From contig NC_031477.1 in the NCBI RefSeq assembly GCF_000006565.2, forward strand, positions 5,170,183-5,234,182: a DNA stretch of 64,000 nucleotides. Reading direction: 5' to 3'. The DNA comes from Toxoplasma gondii ME49 (Eukaryota > Apicomplexa > Conoidasida > Eucoccidiorida > Sarcocystidae). The position numbers and the translations under genes are program-made. Under the pieces are notes generated by a model, which worked only from the letters and a program-made list of their open reading frames with translations, was not told the DNA's origin and ran no database searches. This document shows positions 41,360-53,038 of the stretch, piece by piece. Numbering within the stretch: position 1 is the first letter of the stretch; the number at the start of each line of letters is the position of its first letter.

Positions 41360-43303
41360 GGGGAAGAGACACGCGAAAACGAGAGAGCCGACCTCCGCGC
41401 AGAAAACGAACCGACTACGTATTAGTGGAGAACGAGTGGGCCAGTGTCAAAGAAGACATGGCGGCGTCTGGGAGAAGTAGGTGGGGTAGCAGCGAATGCA
41501 AGCCAAAAGAAAAGAGGCTGGAGACTTCCCGACCTGCCGACGGTACAGTCCCTTTCCCGAAGTTTGACCAGGGGTGCTTCGGCTTCTGAGACCGCAGACA
41601 CGACCTGCGCGGCGGTTCCTTCGAAAAAGAACAAGGACACCGCAGAGGAATGAGGTCGTCAAGAAAACGGACCTTGGAGTTGTCACGGATGGTAGAAAAA
41701 GAGTTTAGCAACTGCGGACAACGGGGTAGGAGGCTAAGCGCGAGGGCCGCGGAAAGGCGGGAACTTCACAAGAGGAAGACCAGCAAACCAGTCGACCAAA
41801 ATGGACGCGAAAACTCTGAAAGCGCGAAACTATTAGTAGAACAGGCAACACGCCTCTGCTCTCCTTGCTATTCCTGAGCATTACTCCGCAGCAACAACGT
41901 TCCTCGTTGTTCGCCACAGGAAGAGGACAAGCCGGCACTGAATCTCTGGGAATGAGGAGCGAAAAATGCACCCACACGGCGTTTGGGAAACCGATGCAAT
42001 GGAAGGGGACGGAGGCGACCGCGACAACAGAAGAGAAGCGCACTTCACGTCCAAAATGATGCGGTGTTCGTGCGTTCAGACGAAGAAATGCCTACGGACA
42101 ACGTACACTCTTTTTCTGCTCGGTCCTCGGGCGCCCATACCGTTCGCGGAACTCGCAACCGAAATGCCACGTTATACTCCTCGTAACACCCCGAAAAGAG
42201 AGAGAAAGAGCACAATTTTGGAGAAGCTATGTGGCACACCGAAGCGTGGAACAAATCCATGGAGAGAGAAAGAGGCTTGCAGTCGTGGTTTTTCGCGAAA
42301 CTCCGACAGGCAAGGCGCTACCTTACATCGGCGCCGTGGCACGTTCGTAGACTAGAGCGGTAACCAGCTGTCCGCGAGAGCGGTACTTTGTGTGCGCAGG
42401 CAAGCCATTTTGTGTCTTCGGTGGTATCACTTCCGTCTCCGCTTATTGGTTCTGTCGAAAATACCAATATCGCCCTATATTCGGAGAGTCTGGCTGGGTG
42501 GCAGAACTGACTGCTCTGTGCCAGGCTCGAGTACGAAAGCACTTCGACAGCCGCTTTGCATGCTTGCTTTGGAGATTGCCGCACGTCTTGCCTGGTCGCC
42601 GCTTTGCTACCATGCTTACTTTAGTTGCCTCTTTCTCGGCACCGGGTCTGTTCTTCCTTGCTTTTCTCCGTTTAGCACGTTTCTCGGCTCTGTGCTTGTG
42701 GCTGGCATGCCAGCAAAACTGGCTCAACAGTTGCAGCAGAGTTGCATGCATTTGAATTCTGTGTTCCTATTGACGCTCAACAACGCAAAGGGGGAATTAT
42801 CTGAAAAGGATGCAAACAGACGAAATGGCGCACTTTTCCCTTGGTGGTTGAGAGACATTGGGGGACACAGAGTCGTCAGTGACGCCGCTTGCAGAAGAGA
42901 GAGGCGGTCAACGTGTGCAGCGCAAGTCGGTTGCCGCACCCTTTGTCGTGAATGCTTGAAAACGAACAACCACCGCTTTTTGTATGTCTTTTTTCTGGTA
43001 CCGCCATTGTGTCTCGTGATGTCTCTCAACAAGGAGGTTGGGATGTGACAGAGTGGGTGCTGTCTTGTACTCGCCATTTTCATCACTGCACGTGGGTCTT
43101 TGACTGAGCTACCTCCAAGGTGACTTCTCTAATCGGGGTAGAAAGTATCTACATTGTAAAACGGAAAGCACCAGGTGAAATATGCCTGCAGGCGGTTGAA
43201 GGAACAGTTTTGCGCCTTCGTAAGAGGGTACGCTGTCGCGGGCGATGCCTGTGTATACAAAGCGTCTCTGTCCGGAAACGCAGAAAATCGAGGAAAAAAG
43301 AAA
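41360..43303. other. Spacer between alanine-rich ORF and Cgi121 gene
   Basis: This is a divergent spacer expected to hold both promoters. Candidate ORFs such as 42392-43048 (plus) lack domains and have a hydrophobic/Arg/Cys composition typical of chance frames. No microsatellite or RNA gene was recognised. Confidence 0.55.
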
Positions 43304-44077
43304 ATGGAAAGCTGCTCAGGATGTCGATCAGATTTCTATCCATCTGCACACATGCAGGATCAGGAACGGAGTGAGGGTACTCCTGCAGAAGAGGCTCCTC
43401 TGGTCACATATTGTCTCGACCCGTTGCGTCCCGATATTCACGTCACGATCGGGCTTTGTGTCGGCGTCACAAACGGTGCAGAAGTGTTTGAAGAAAGCAT
43501 CCGGAGATCGCCGGGAGCAACGGAAGGGGTGACGAGCGATGTCGGCATTTCAGTGCGAACTTCACGTGACCGCACGGAACAGAGGAAAACGGGGGAAAGA
43601 GGTGACCACACTTCTGCTGTGAGTGGCGATTCAACTGGGTTTTCAGACAGATCACCCCTTCCCTTTTCTTGTTGGCTGTGCATGAATCCTGCCTCACTGG
43701 TTAGCGTGGACCAGATTCTCCTAGGCGTGTTACGTGCAGTTGAGCATTTCGAGGAAGGGAGCATGAAGACGAATGACGTGAAGAAAGAGATTCTGTACTG
43801 TGCATCACCAAGCCGAAACATTGCCCAGGCGCTGCAGCACCTAGGCTTGCAGCCTGACATGCGCGAGCTTGTGCTTGTTATGGTTCAAATGAGTGAAGAA
43901 CAACAGAGAAGTACATGCTCGCGGATTAAAGGAGCGTGGCTGGGACTCGCTCATATGTCAGAGTTGCGTGATGCAAAAAGAATCAGCAGTTTCATACATT
44001 GCACCAGTGATGAGGAAAAGTTGCCTGGCGGACTGGAGGCTGCCGTGATGGGCAGGATTGCGTGCAAATACATTTGA
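43304..44077 (+). CDS. KEOPS/EKC complex subunit Cgi121 (TPRKB-like)
   Basis: Cgi121 binds the Bud32 kinase in KEOPS, which with Kae1 makes t6A37 on ANN-decoding tRNAs (family knowledge). The single exon encodes 257 residues from the first ATG of the frame. The C-terminal ~130 residues match the family closely: NPASLVSVDQILLGVLRAVEHF, the SMKTNDVKKEILY segment (TPRKB MKTRTLSTEIIF), SRNIAQALQHLGLQP, a LVLVMVQMSEE strand, and IKGAWLGLAHMSEL followed by DAKRISSFI. The N-terminal strand YCLDPLRPDIHVTIGLCVGV also fits. About 50 residues rich in Ser, Thr, Arg and Gly are inserted between it and the helical core, and about 30 precede it, so the protein is longer than TPRKB (175). Intronless. Confidence 0.85.
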   Translation: MESCSGCRSDFYPSAHMQDQERSEGTPAEEAPLVTYCLDPLRPDIHVTIGLCVGVTNGAEVFEESIRRSPGATEGVTSDVGISVRTSRDRTEQRKTGERGDHTSAVSGDSTGFSDRSPLPFSCWLCMNPASLVSVDQILLGVLRAVEHFEEGSMKTNDVKKEILYCASPSRNIAQALQHLGLQPDMRELVLVMVQMSEEQQRSTCSRIKGAWLGLAHMSELRDAKRISSFIHCTSDEEKLPGGLEAAVMGRIACKYI

Positions 44078-46960
44078 AAGCGTGTGGCTTCGAACTCCCA
44101 ATATTGACTCACAGACAGCACAGCGTGGGCTGACTTGTAACGGATTGTTTTTGAAATCCTGCAGTACATTACGTCGGGGGTTCGACAGGGAAAGTGACTG
44201 AATCCCGAATTTCCCTCCTCATATTCAAAAGTAATTATACTAAAAATGCCTCAAAACAATCAATTTTCGAAGAAATTTAGAGCTCTTCGCAGTGAACGCG
44301 GGCAGCTAATAGAATACACGGTAGCCAACATATGCGTGAAGCTATCGCTTCCGGCCGTCACACTAGTGTCTGTTGGCACATTTGATTCTTCGTGTAGCTG
44401 ACGCCGAATGCTGCTCCGGAACCAATATAACAGGGGAAATGTCTGGATCCTTCTCATACCCCGGACGGGTTTCACTGCATACAGCTTCACCCTGGAGCAA
44501 CCAAAGTGAGCGCTTTTCCAACTGTGAGAGTTTTGTAGTGTCTCACGTTCACCAAAGTTTAGACATTGTGGGTGAGCATGACAGTGACGTTACTGGTTTT
44601 GGTAATCCCGTGCCATAGTTTTGCAGAACGTACTAGAGAAAGCGGAAGACCAAGAAGGCCGTTATTTACCCCTCGATAAACGGTTCTTCGTACACAGGAG
44701 CTGTGGCGACGTAGGAACTGCTTTTCTTGAAAGATCGTAGCTTACCGGTGAAAGCAGACACCGTCTGAAGTTCCTAGCATCGTTTCGTGTCCGCCCCCCG
44801 TAAACTGCGGAGTACTTCTGTCAGCAAGCTCGTAGAGACGTAGATCAGTTGGCAGAAACCTATTCGAGGAATCTTCTGGTTTCTTCAAACGACTTGCTGC
44901 AACAAAGCCTAATCTCGACACGTGAAAACCTGCAATCATGGACGTAAGTCTTCCTGCAATTCTCCCGCTAAACCCGAATTCTTCATCTGTCAGTTTTTAG
45001 GCATGAAGACGTCAACGTGTACATCAAATATTCATGCATTCGTATGCTCAAAGATATGGCTCAGTGGCTCTGTCCATTTCTGAAACAAGCTCTGCGTGGG
45101 GGAAGTCCCGGTTCAGGAAAATCGCATGACACAACGGGTTCGCGAGGCCTGCTGTTGCCGTGGAATTCTACAATATTTAAATCAGAATAAATGACGTGTG
45201 GACAAGTCTTCTTCTCAGTCCGCTGTCCAATGGTGCAACGTTTAAGGTAGAAGGTTTAGGCGGGCCATCAGGCAATTTGCTGACGGTCTGTTGAGTGATA
45301 CGCTGGGTACAGCAGGTAACCCACATCTGCCTCCCAACGTTGCTGCATCGGCAGTGGGCGGCGGAAGCAGAAGCAAAAAGAAAAGACTCCCAGAAACAGC
45401 ACAAGATTCCTTTCCACAATATGCGTGACCGCTTCTCACAGCGCTTTCTGAAGTGTTATGCGAAGACAATGTGGGGCGGGGCGGAATAGCAAGACAAACC
45501 AACTGGAGTTTAATCGGTTCCCGTGTTTGCCTTCTTTTTGGCAATGAACAAGAGACCCTTGTTCCTCCCAGGTCCCTGCAATTAAACGTAGGTCCGGTCT
45601 TCGTGTTGTAAAAAGTCGCTAATAAAACGATACAGCTTGTGGGTCTTCACCTCCTCTGACCTACAACGAGACGCTTCTGGACACAATCTGGCCCCCAAAT
45701 CGTCACTTCGTAAAGTCGTGTTTGGCTCATCGTGATATGGTTGCATCGAAGCAAAGCAGCAGTCTCTTGCTTGAGGCAAACACCAATTTTTGGACACGCG
45801 AGACCGGTATAAATTGTTGGGGCCCGATCCATAAGGACGGGCGTAGCGTCTTTCTTTAGTGACCGTTACATTTTGTTTGTTTCGGGGGGAAATGTGCAAG
45901 TAGAGGCGACAGGGCTTGACAAAAATGCTCTGCTCATGGGAGGTCTCTTTCATTCGCAGAGGTTTTCAGCAAAAGCAGACCAGGTTCAGCTTCACTATAG
46001 TGTTTTCCTTCGATTCGCACACCTGAAAAAAAACATGTTGATTCCTTGAAATAGTAATGTAATTTATTGAACTGACAATTTTAAATACAAATGCAATCCT
46101 ATAAATAATTCTGGATCTACTATCTTGTTGAAGGTGAAACACTGGAATAAATTGGGCACACTCACAACATATGTGTTTTTACGGTGTACTATTGTTGAAA
46201 CTAAATATACCGAAAATCTGCCTCTGGGTGACCCTGAGATCATCTAGAAAAGCGTTCAAATTTGATCGCCATATTCGTTTCGCAGAGGGGCGAAACAGTG
46301 GATGTCGAGGGGGAAACACCGTTCAGAAATCGATGTGAAAACGGGGCACCTGTGTGCAAACTCCTTTGCCGAAGATACAGGCATTGGGATGCGCTCCAGT
46401 CTTAATGGCCGTGTGCGTCTTTTTGGATCCAACCACAGGTTGTGAATCAAACTGCTGGATCTGTGAAAATCCTCTGATTTTAAGGCTGCATGGATTCCTA
46501 AACTTCGAACATCTTCCACAAGGTCCTAGGTGTTGCATAGTGTCAGCCTGGCAGCCCATGAAGAGCCACTCGCATCACGTACTTGATTATGGAAAGTGCA
46601 GGTCAGAGCTAGGACTCTAGCAACCATGTTTCCATTAGGATGGATTCTCCAACAAAACTTTCTTTTCCCGGGTCCTCACAATAATCAAGCGAATGAACTA
46701 CACGCAGGCTTTAAACGAGACAGTGACTTCCATTCTCCTTTTCAGCCATCTTCCGAGGCAGGAATACGCGCCGAAGAACTGATTGGAGTGTGTGGTTCTC
46801 TGTGATAGAAACTCGTGGTGCAGCCGCATCGCACACGTAGAAAAAGGCAAAAAGGGAGCTCAGGGGATGCGAGAGACGGTGAAACTGCAAGATGAAGTGC
46901 TTGGATGGAGAGCGTTTGGAATCCACGCAGGGTGTCGGAGCGGAAAGAAACAAACTCACC
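44078..46960. other. Spacer, no gene seen
   Basis: 2.9 kb with only short frames (up to 123 codons) lacking recognisable features. It should carry the 3' region of Cgi121 and the promoter of the secretory-type gene at 46961. About 46020-46250 is AT-rich. No tandem repeat or RNA gene was recognised. Confidence 0.6.
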
Positions 46961-48970
46961 ATGACTAGAAAGGCTTCCTTGTCTCTCACCTGCAACAGGA
47001 GAGGGATGGTTTGGCAACAGCCCCCGCGAAACAGTCGCCGTGCTTCTCTTCTCCGCCTGCTGGCACTGTGTTCGTTGGGGGTATGTGTGGTGGGAACTAC
47101 AGATATCGCCTTTTGTTCTCTTCCCTTTTCAGCGAGGGCTGCTCCTACTACAGGGGAAGATGCAAAAATCGAAGACTCCCCTCAGTACGCTGCCTTCAAA
47201 GCAGCACTCTCATCAGGTCGTTTCCCCACGGACGTCGCCATGCGCCGCCTACAACAGACACACCGTGTGCAGTTTGAACACGCAGAGCAACCAGAGGAAA
47301 TGGAGCCAGAAGAAGATGTGTATGGTTCGTTGCAAGATGAGACAAACAGCGCATTACCAGATCGTTCTTACAGTGACGACAACTCGAAAAAAGACAAGTT
47401 TCAGCGAGAGGAGTCGGGTGAGGAACATCCGGAGGTGCAGTCCACCTCCGCGATGGTCGGCGTCCTTGAAAGGTTGCAAGGGAACCAAGAAGAACAAAGT
47501 GTGCAAGGGAAAGAGCAGGATATCAATGTGGTACCGGAACGAAAACAGCAGGTGGACGGAAGCACCGCATCAGACAAACAGAACCACGTATTAAGTACAC
47601 CCAGGCACCAGCCATTTCAGTTTTCCTCCATGCCAGCGACTGGGGGAAGAGGTCGATCTGCAGTAGAGGGGTTCCCTCGTACACTGGTGGACACACGTCC
47701 GCGGGCATCGATGAATACTCGCACTCCACGCAGAGCCGGCATGGTCACACAAGACAGGCCAATGAGGATAGCCACATCTTCTGTGAAAACTCAAGGAAAG
47801 ATGCTCGATACGATTCCGGCTTTCACCGTCTCACCGGAATACGTTTCTGCCTCATCTCGCGTGGACACGAGGCCGGTGCAGTATTTAAAAGCCTTCGCTG
47901 ATGATGACCGGTCTATGCCTGGGGTTGGAAGCAGCGCCTATGCGCAAGGACAGTATGTTGATTCGTCTACTAGAGTAGAACCAGCCTCGCGTACTTCGGC
48001 GGGTTTTCTGCCAGATGAGGATTGGACAGAAAGCTTCAGACAGCAGCTGTCTCAAGATGAGGCGCACTGGACAAAATGGGCCAGAAAATCGGCCAAGCCA
48101 AATTCGACGGGCTGCACTTTCGACTCACAAGGGAGAGAGGACTGCGCCCTTCCGCACTTTGTACCTCCAGGTGTTACACCGTCCGATCTGAAAGAGCAAC
48201 TGGCCATGATCGACAGCTATCTCGACGACCAACACTGGTCGGAGGTATACCTCACGGGCCACAGTGACGCCGATCCCGGTAACCCGCCAGTTCAGGCGGA
48301 TGACACTTTCAGTGAAACATCTCAGAGTGAGGAGGTTGGAAGCACTGCCAGTCTCTCGTCCTTTGTTGTTCCTCCGCGGGTGGTAACGCGCCGAGACAAC
48401 ACATTCCGATCTGGCGACGTGAACACCTGTGTCCGGTGTCAGAAAGTTGTTGTCTGCTACATGCTGTACCCTGGAATCCACACTCTCCAGTCGTGCACGT
48501 TGCTGTTTTTCCCCGATGCAATAAACGACCCGTTCTCAGCCTTCAATAACGAATGCAATTTATGCCTTTTTTCGCAACCCAGAAATGCCCGCCGCGTGGT
48601 TGCCGCAGCGGCCTCTGCCGCAGCCGCAGCCGGCGCTGCAGCTGCTGCCGGAGCGACCAGGCACGTAATAGCTGCTGCGGCGGCAGCAGCTGCAAATGCG
48701 GCAACGATTGCGGCTCTGGACGCGAGTAATGGGAGGGGTTCAAGAGACTTTGAAATTGGAGCAGAAGGTCCATTTGAAAAGGCCACGGAAGGTGCTACGG
48801 CGCCCCGGAGACGCCTGCAGGCTGCTGAAGAGTACGAAGCCGAAGACAAGTACTCGCATCAGAACACACCCAATTCTGGACAGATTGTGACCAAGGCAGT
48901 CGAACCCGTACGTAGCAGACAAGCAACTAAGAAGCCGGGGCCTGGACAGATAAAGTGGATTCATACGTAG
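46961..48970 (+). CDS. Putative secretory orphan protein with RRL motifs and Ala-rich tract
   Basis: I do not recognise the family. The single exon encodes 669 residues from an ATG in an ideal ACCATGA context; an in-frame ATG at 46892 would add 23. Residues about 28-56 are hydrophobic after a basic stretch (RRASLLRLLALCSLGVCVV), a recessed signal peptide or anchor as in many coccidian dense-granule proteins. Residues 95-99 read RRLQQ and a second RRLQA lies near the C-terminus (about 48811). Both resemble the RRL core of the ASP5/TEXEL cleavage site. The middle is disordered and rich in Glu, Gln, Ser and Arg. About residues 490-533 form a Cys-rich patch (CVRCQ ... CNLC). An almost pure Ala/Gly segment follows (about 48595-48717). 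Expression in the secretory pathway is inference. Confidence 0.78.
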   Translation: MTRKASLSLTCNRRGMVWQQPPRNSRRASLLRLLALCSLGVCVVGTTDIAFCSLPFSARAAPTTGEDAKIEDSPQYAAFKAALSSGRFPTDVAMRRLQQTHRVQFEHAEQPEEMEPEEDVYGSLQDETNSALPDRSYSDDNSKKDKFQREESGEEHPEVQSTSAMVGVLERLQGNQEEQSVQGKEQDINVVPERKQQVDGSTASDKQNHVLSTPRHQPFQFSSMPATGGRGRSAVEGFPRTLVDTRPRASMNTRTPRRAGMVTQDRPMRIATSSVKTQGKMLDTIPAFTVSPEYVSASSRVDTRPVQYLKAFADDDRSMPGVGSSAYAQGQYVDSSTRVEPASRTSAGFLPDEDWTESFRQQLSQDEAHWTKWARKSAKPNSTGCTFDSQGREDCALPHFVPPGVTPSDLKEQLAMIDSYLDDQHWSEVYLTGHSDADPGNPPVQADDTFSETSQSEEVGSTASLSSFVVPPRVVTRRDNTFRSGDVNTCVRCQKVVVCYMLYPGIHTLQSCTLLFFPDAINDPFSAFNNECNLCLFSQPRNARRVVAAAASAAAAAGAAAAAGATRHVIAAAAAAAANAATIAALDASNGRGSRDFEIGAEGPFEKATEGATAPRRRLQAAEEYEAEDKYSHQNTPNSGQIVTKAVEPVRSRQATKKPGPGQIKWIHT

Positions 48971-49223
48971 ACGGAGTTTTGCGTCTTAAATGCGCGCGGC
49001 CAGGAGTACAAACCTACACACGTAGAAGTGCATGGAGAGGCGTTGCTACTTTAGATCCAGTCGTTTTTCAGCATTCTCGACTGGTCGCGACAGCAGTGGT
49101 GCACTGTGTCCAGGATTCGCTATTGTCAATTGAAGCAGTTCATTCATAATTTTCTGCAGTGCCTGTGCCAAATTTTAGAAAACCGGCGACGGCGTCCGAG
49201 GGGAATCGAGCATTCACACCCGT
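48971..49223. other. Short spacer between two secretory-type genes
   Basis: Only 253 bases separate this stop from the next start on the same strand. It must hold a 3' end, and probably the leader of the next gene. Confidence 0.5.
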
Positions 49224-49817
49224 ATGATTTTGAGGCAGATGCGTGAGCACCCGCGGATGATGCAGTTAATCTTGGCGGCAGCTTTACTGGTGGGCGTGGA
49301 TTCCGAGAAGGCGCTGCTCTTTGACCAGAGAAACAGAGATCTGTCGATTGACGTATCCCAACCGGTACTGCCGAGGAATGTCGCAAGGGAGAAGGGGACT
49401 GCCTCTGTCAAACCTGATGGAGGAAAGACAAGTCGTGACCAAAACTCCGGCTCCGTTGCCTACCACAGAAGGAAGCAACTTGAGATCATCGCGGCCAGGC
49501 AATATCCAAACATGTCACGGTTTTGGGAAGCTGCCGCCGGGCTACTTACTGGAGCAAATGCGGATGATGTTCTCCGTCTTCGCAGACGACGACAACACGT
49601 GGTCAAACAGACTGCTGAAGTCTCGCCCGCTGCGCAGCCTGCGTTCTCAGTGCATACGAATCCACTGAAGGATAACGCAGCAGTGGTCAGCAAAACCCGG
49701 AGGCAGCTGGAAAGGCAACATCCTCAGATGACCAAATTCTGGGAGGTATTCGGTGCCCTTCTGACAGGGAAGGTCTCGGCTGTGAAACGGATGAGAAAAC
49801 AACGGATGAGTGCCTAG
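49224..49817 (+). CDS. Small putative secreted protein with duplicated PxMxxFWE...LTG module
   Basis: I do not recognise the family. 197 residues in one exon. Residues 1-28 look like a signal peptide (MMQLILAAALLVGVDS core after MILRQMREHPR). Two copies of one module occur at residues 82-110 (RRKQLEIIAARQYPNMSRFW, then EAAAGLLTG) and 159-182 (RRQLERQHPQMTKFWEVFGA, then LLTG). Each is followed by an Arg/Lys-rich stretch. The shared core is R-[KR]-Q-L-E ... Q-x-P-x-M-[ST]-[RK]-F-W-E-x(3)-[GA]-x-L-T-G, predicted to be an amphipathic helix. The linker between copies is Val/Ala/Gln-rich. It lies close downstream of the 669-residue secretory orphan on the same strand. Export from the parasite is a guess; the duplication itself is directly visible. 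Confidence 0.75.
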   Translation: MILRQMREHPRMMQLILAAALLVGVDSEKALLFDQRNRDLSIDVSQPVLPRNVAREKGTASVKPDGGKTSRDQNSGSVAYHRRKQLEIIAARQYPNMSRFWEAAAGLLTGANADDVLRLRRRRQHVVKQTAEVSPAAQPAFSVHTNPLKDNAAVVSKTRRQLERQHPQMTKFWEVFGALLTGKVSAVKRMRKQRMSA

Positions 49818-52800
49818 CAGCGAACTCGTTTTATCGAACACATCTTTGTTCCGATTGCGACAGAAGCGACAGGTGAGGAGCTCAGAAGGTAGGGCCGACC
49901 TGCTCAAATGTTTAGAACTGTCCAATTTTTCCAGTTGCTGCTCGAGAAAGACGTCCGCCAATATAGTCTGCTCTATCTATACTGGGCATTTGCACCCGCA
50001 GAATTGTAGCGCATTATTGGCAATTCCTGAATGACTAGGTTCATAACTATATGCGCTCCTCCGTCACTAAGGCGCTGCCACCTCTCGTAGGTAACCTCTC
50101 CGAAACCTTCTCTTCGTGTACTTTTTGTGTATGCACAACGGAGAAGGGAGTGAATTCAAGAGACTGGTATCGTGTAACAGACCATTGATTAGCGGGTTGC
50201 CACAACAAGATCAGGTCAACCATCCAGGGATGTGCGTGGTGGGCAGCTCTGGCTGGAGGATCACAGGATGCCCTCCACAGAAGCCACAAGCGCGACACTC
50301 AGTTTATGAAACACCAGAGTGCACATTCTGTATTCACGCGAAAACGGACTAGCGGGTCGCGACACGGTTTCACTGAACACTTCTTAAAAAACCGTGCAAG
50401 ACCAGATGGTCAGTGAAAACCAACGATTTTCTCTTCCTCAAAGTCTGTGGAACTGATGCCCCACCTTCATGTCCGTGTCTCACGCTGCAGCTAGTACGAT
50501 ACTCTTGCTCTCTATCACATGCACCAGAACTGAAAACAGGAGAAAGAAGAATGAAGCAAAAAATGCGCCTTGCCTGTTGGAGACGCTTTCGTCTCCACAA
50601 GAGGGCGGGCAAAGAGCTACCCGTGCTATTCACAATCGGACCGTTTTATTGTTAGCAGCACAGTACACTACACAACACAACGTAAACAAACTACCGTAGA
50701 AGGGCCCACATCTATATTGCGGAACCATTTGATGTTTCGGGGAGCGGGGAGGCGTTTTTGTTGCGACAGAACTTTGACAACGACGACGGGTGAGTATCAT
50801 CCGCGAGACTAAGCTTATTTGAGGAGTGTGCTGCTTCCGTGCTGCACAACATTCTGTCTCCCTACCAGATGTACATCAAGAGAACGTAATTCCGAGCCGG
50901 TGCAGTTCGTTCTACGGGCTTTGCCGGCGACGTTAAGAGTAACTCGCCATTTGCAAAGCATCCCACAACTGCCCACGCTTCGACTCCCAATAGTTAATGC
51001 GAATAAAGAGGCTTTCTAACAGCTTGACTCGTCCCCTTGATCCTGCCATGACTATACGTTCACCTGTCCATTCCCGCTGCGTTGTTCATCAACGATTCTG
51101 TTACCAGACAGATGCCCCTTTGTTTCGTAACTCCTCTATGGAGTCCCCTTACCACAGAGACTTGCGAAATGTGCTTCCACAATTTGTATTGATCGACCGT
51201 CAGGCGTATAAACAATCGTGGGCCTCCACGATTCCCACTAATAGGAACCACGACACTTCTCATTAGGTTGCTTTAGTTATTCACCTTTTCGACGAATTAT
51301 CTACACGTAGGGTAGGTGCGGTGCGGCAATAAGGTTACCATTCCTTTCTTCTACGTGCTCAGAACTTGCAGCAGTGTTGCAACAGTCATTGCGGCACTTA
51401 CGCCAGTACAAAAGAGGCTGGGTCAGCACCAAGCAAAACTCGGTATCCATTGAAATCACGAGTCAGGTGTTTCCAGCTCATCCCCCGCTTGTCAACAGAC
51501 TTGTGGGGGATCCATTTTCCACGCTTATCTCAGGTGCCATCGTGTCGCGAATCCGTGCACGAGGATCAACACGTGAAAATAGCGCGTTCCCCGACCTGCT
51601 CTTGGTGCCTCATTTTCGACTTTGCCCATAAGACCGCGAAAGAGTGACTCCAAAGTCGAACCACGCACAATTTTTACGTTTCACACGAACTGTTATTGCG
51701 TATTTGCATGTACAGTGTTTATGTCGCTCTAATCTGTGTGTTGCAAGAGGTGCCCCCCCTCTCTGACGTTTCAGTGTCTGAATCTGCAGTTGCCAGAGAG
51801 TAGGATCGACTACCACAGCAGCGATTGTTTTAAAACCAGTTTCGTGGCTCTGTGTCTGGTCGCCCCTCAATAGCAACTTGTGGTACGGTTTGACGGAACA
51901 GCGGCAGACTCTATTCAACTCCAGCTCAGCGATGTTCGTTGAAATGCCAAGGCTTGAAACTTTGAGGCTCAGAAGATGGGGAACAAACTTGTAAATAACG
52001 GTCCGTGACATGCACGCACATGGTGACGAGTTTCTCAAACAGCTCCGGTTTGCCGGTGCGCGACCAGGGCTGCGGAGTCCCCCGCCCCGTATCGATGATC
52101 GCCCCGCCGTGCACCCAGCCGAGTGTCGTTGAGCAGCAGCAACAACTCTCCCTTTCAGGGAAAAACACGGCAAAACACGCACAACACTTGCGGTAGTCAT
52201 TGACCCCAAGTATTTCCGAAGGAGATGGTTGTTCTGTATTGAAGCTTGGTGATGGATTCCGCCCGTCGACACACCACAACTGTTCTTTGCCGCGCTCCCG
52301 CATGATTTCGCCGGTATTATAGGACACGGCCGCCTGCTGGTAACATCTGTAATTTATCATTGTATCCCGTCGTCCCGTGTTCCAAACTGGGAATCTTTTC
52401 TTTCCTGAGCTGACGGTTTGGCCCGCAAGCTCAGCCGAGTACGAAACCATGATTAGGTTGGAGGCCTAATGTGCTTTTTCGCCAGCTGTCAAACGGGCAG
52501 CCAAGGTTGATTTCTCTATGAGTTGTCCTCCGCGCTCTCGAATTGGTATTTCGTGGTTTCAGATTGAAAGCGTCACTCGAGCTATTACGAGGCGTTTCAG
52601 CAAAAAGGAAGAATCACTCAGACACCTGACCGACGCTTGATGTGCTGGCGGTTGTGCAAATCCAGGCATCACTCAACGCCGATGCTCAGCAGGACCCATG
52701 GATCTTAAGAGGTTCTGTTCCACTACATCAGTGAGAGTTTCAAAAAGAATCCTGATAACTACGCGCTTCTACAGGTGCCGCCTTTATGGCAACGATCTCA

Positions 52801-53038
52801 GAAAGAGGAAAGCTATCGCTGAAGGCAACATCCGTTACGCTACGAGAGCGGTACCGTTAATTTCCTGGCCAGAAGAGGAAGCCTCAACAGAACAAAGAAA
52901 GGCAACCGGCGCATTTACTCTTACAAAAGGTGCTAACTAGCGCCACAATTTCTGTCGTGGGGACTGCAAGTGGTCGTGTTCGTGTCCATATTCTCTATCG
53001 TGCCACTGACTTCCTTGCCTTCTGACAGCGTCGAGAGG
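49818..53038. other. Spacer between secretory-type genes; one doubtful minus ORF
   Basis: 3.2 kb without a confident gene. The minus-strand frame 52450-51926 (174 codons, Cys-rich, opening MVSYSAELAGQ) and an overlapping minus frame 52272-51610 are the longest. They might be a diverged or broken gene but show no domain. No microsatellite or RNA gene was recognised. Confidence 0.5.
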
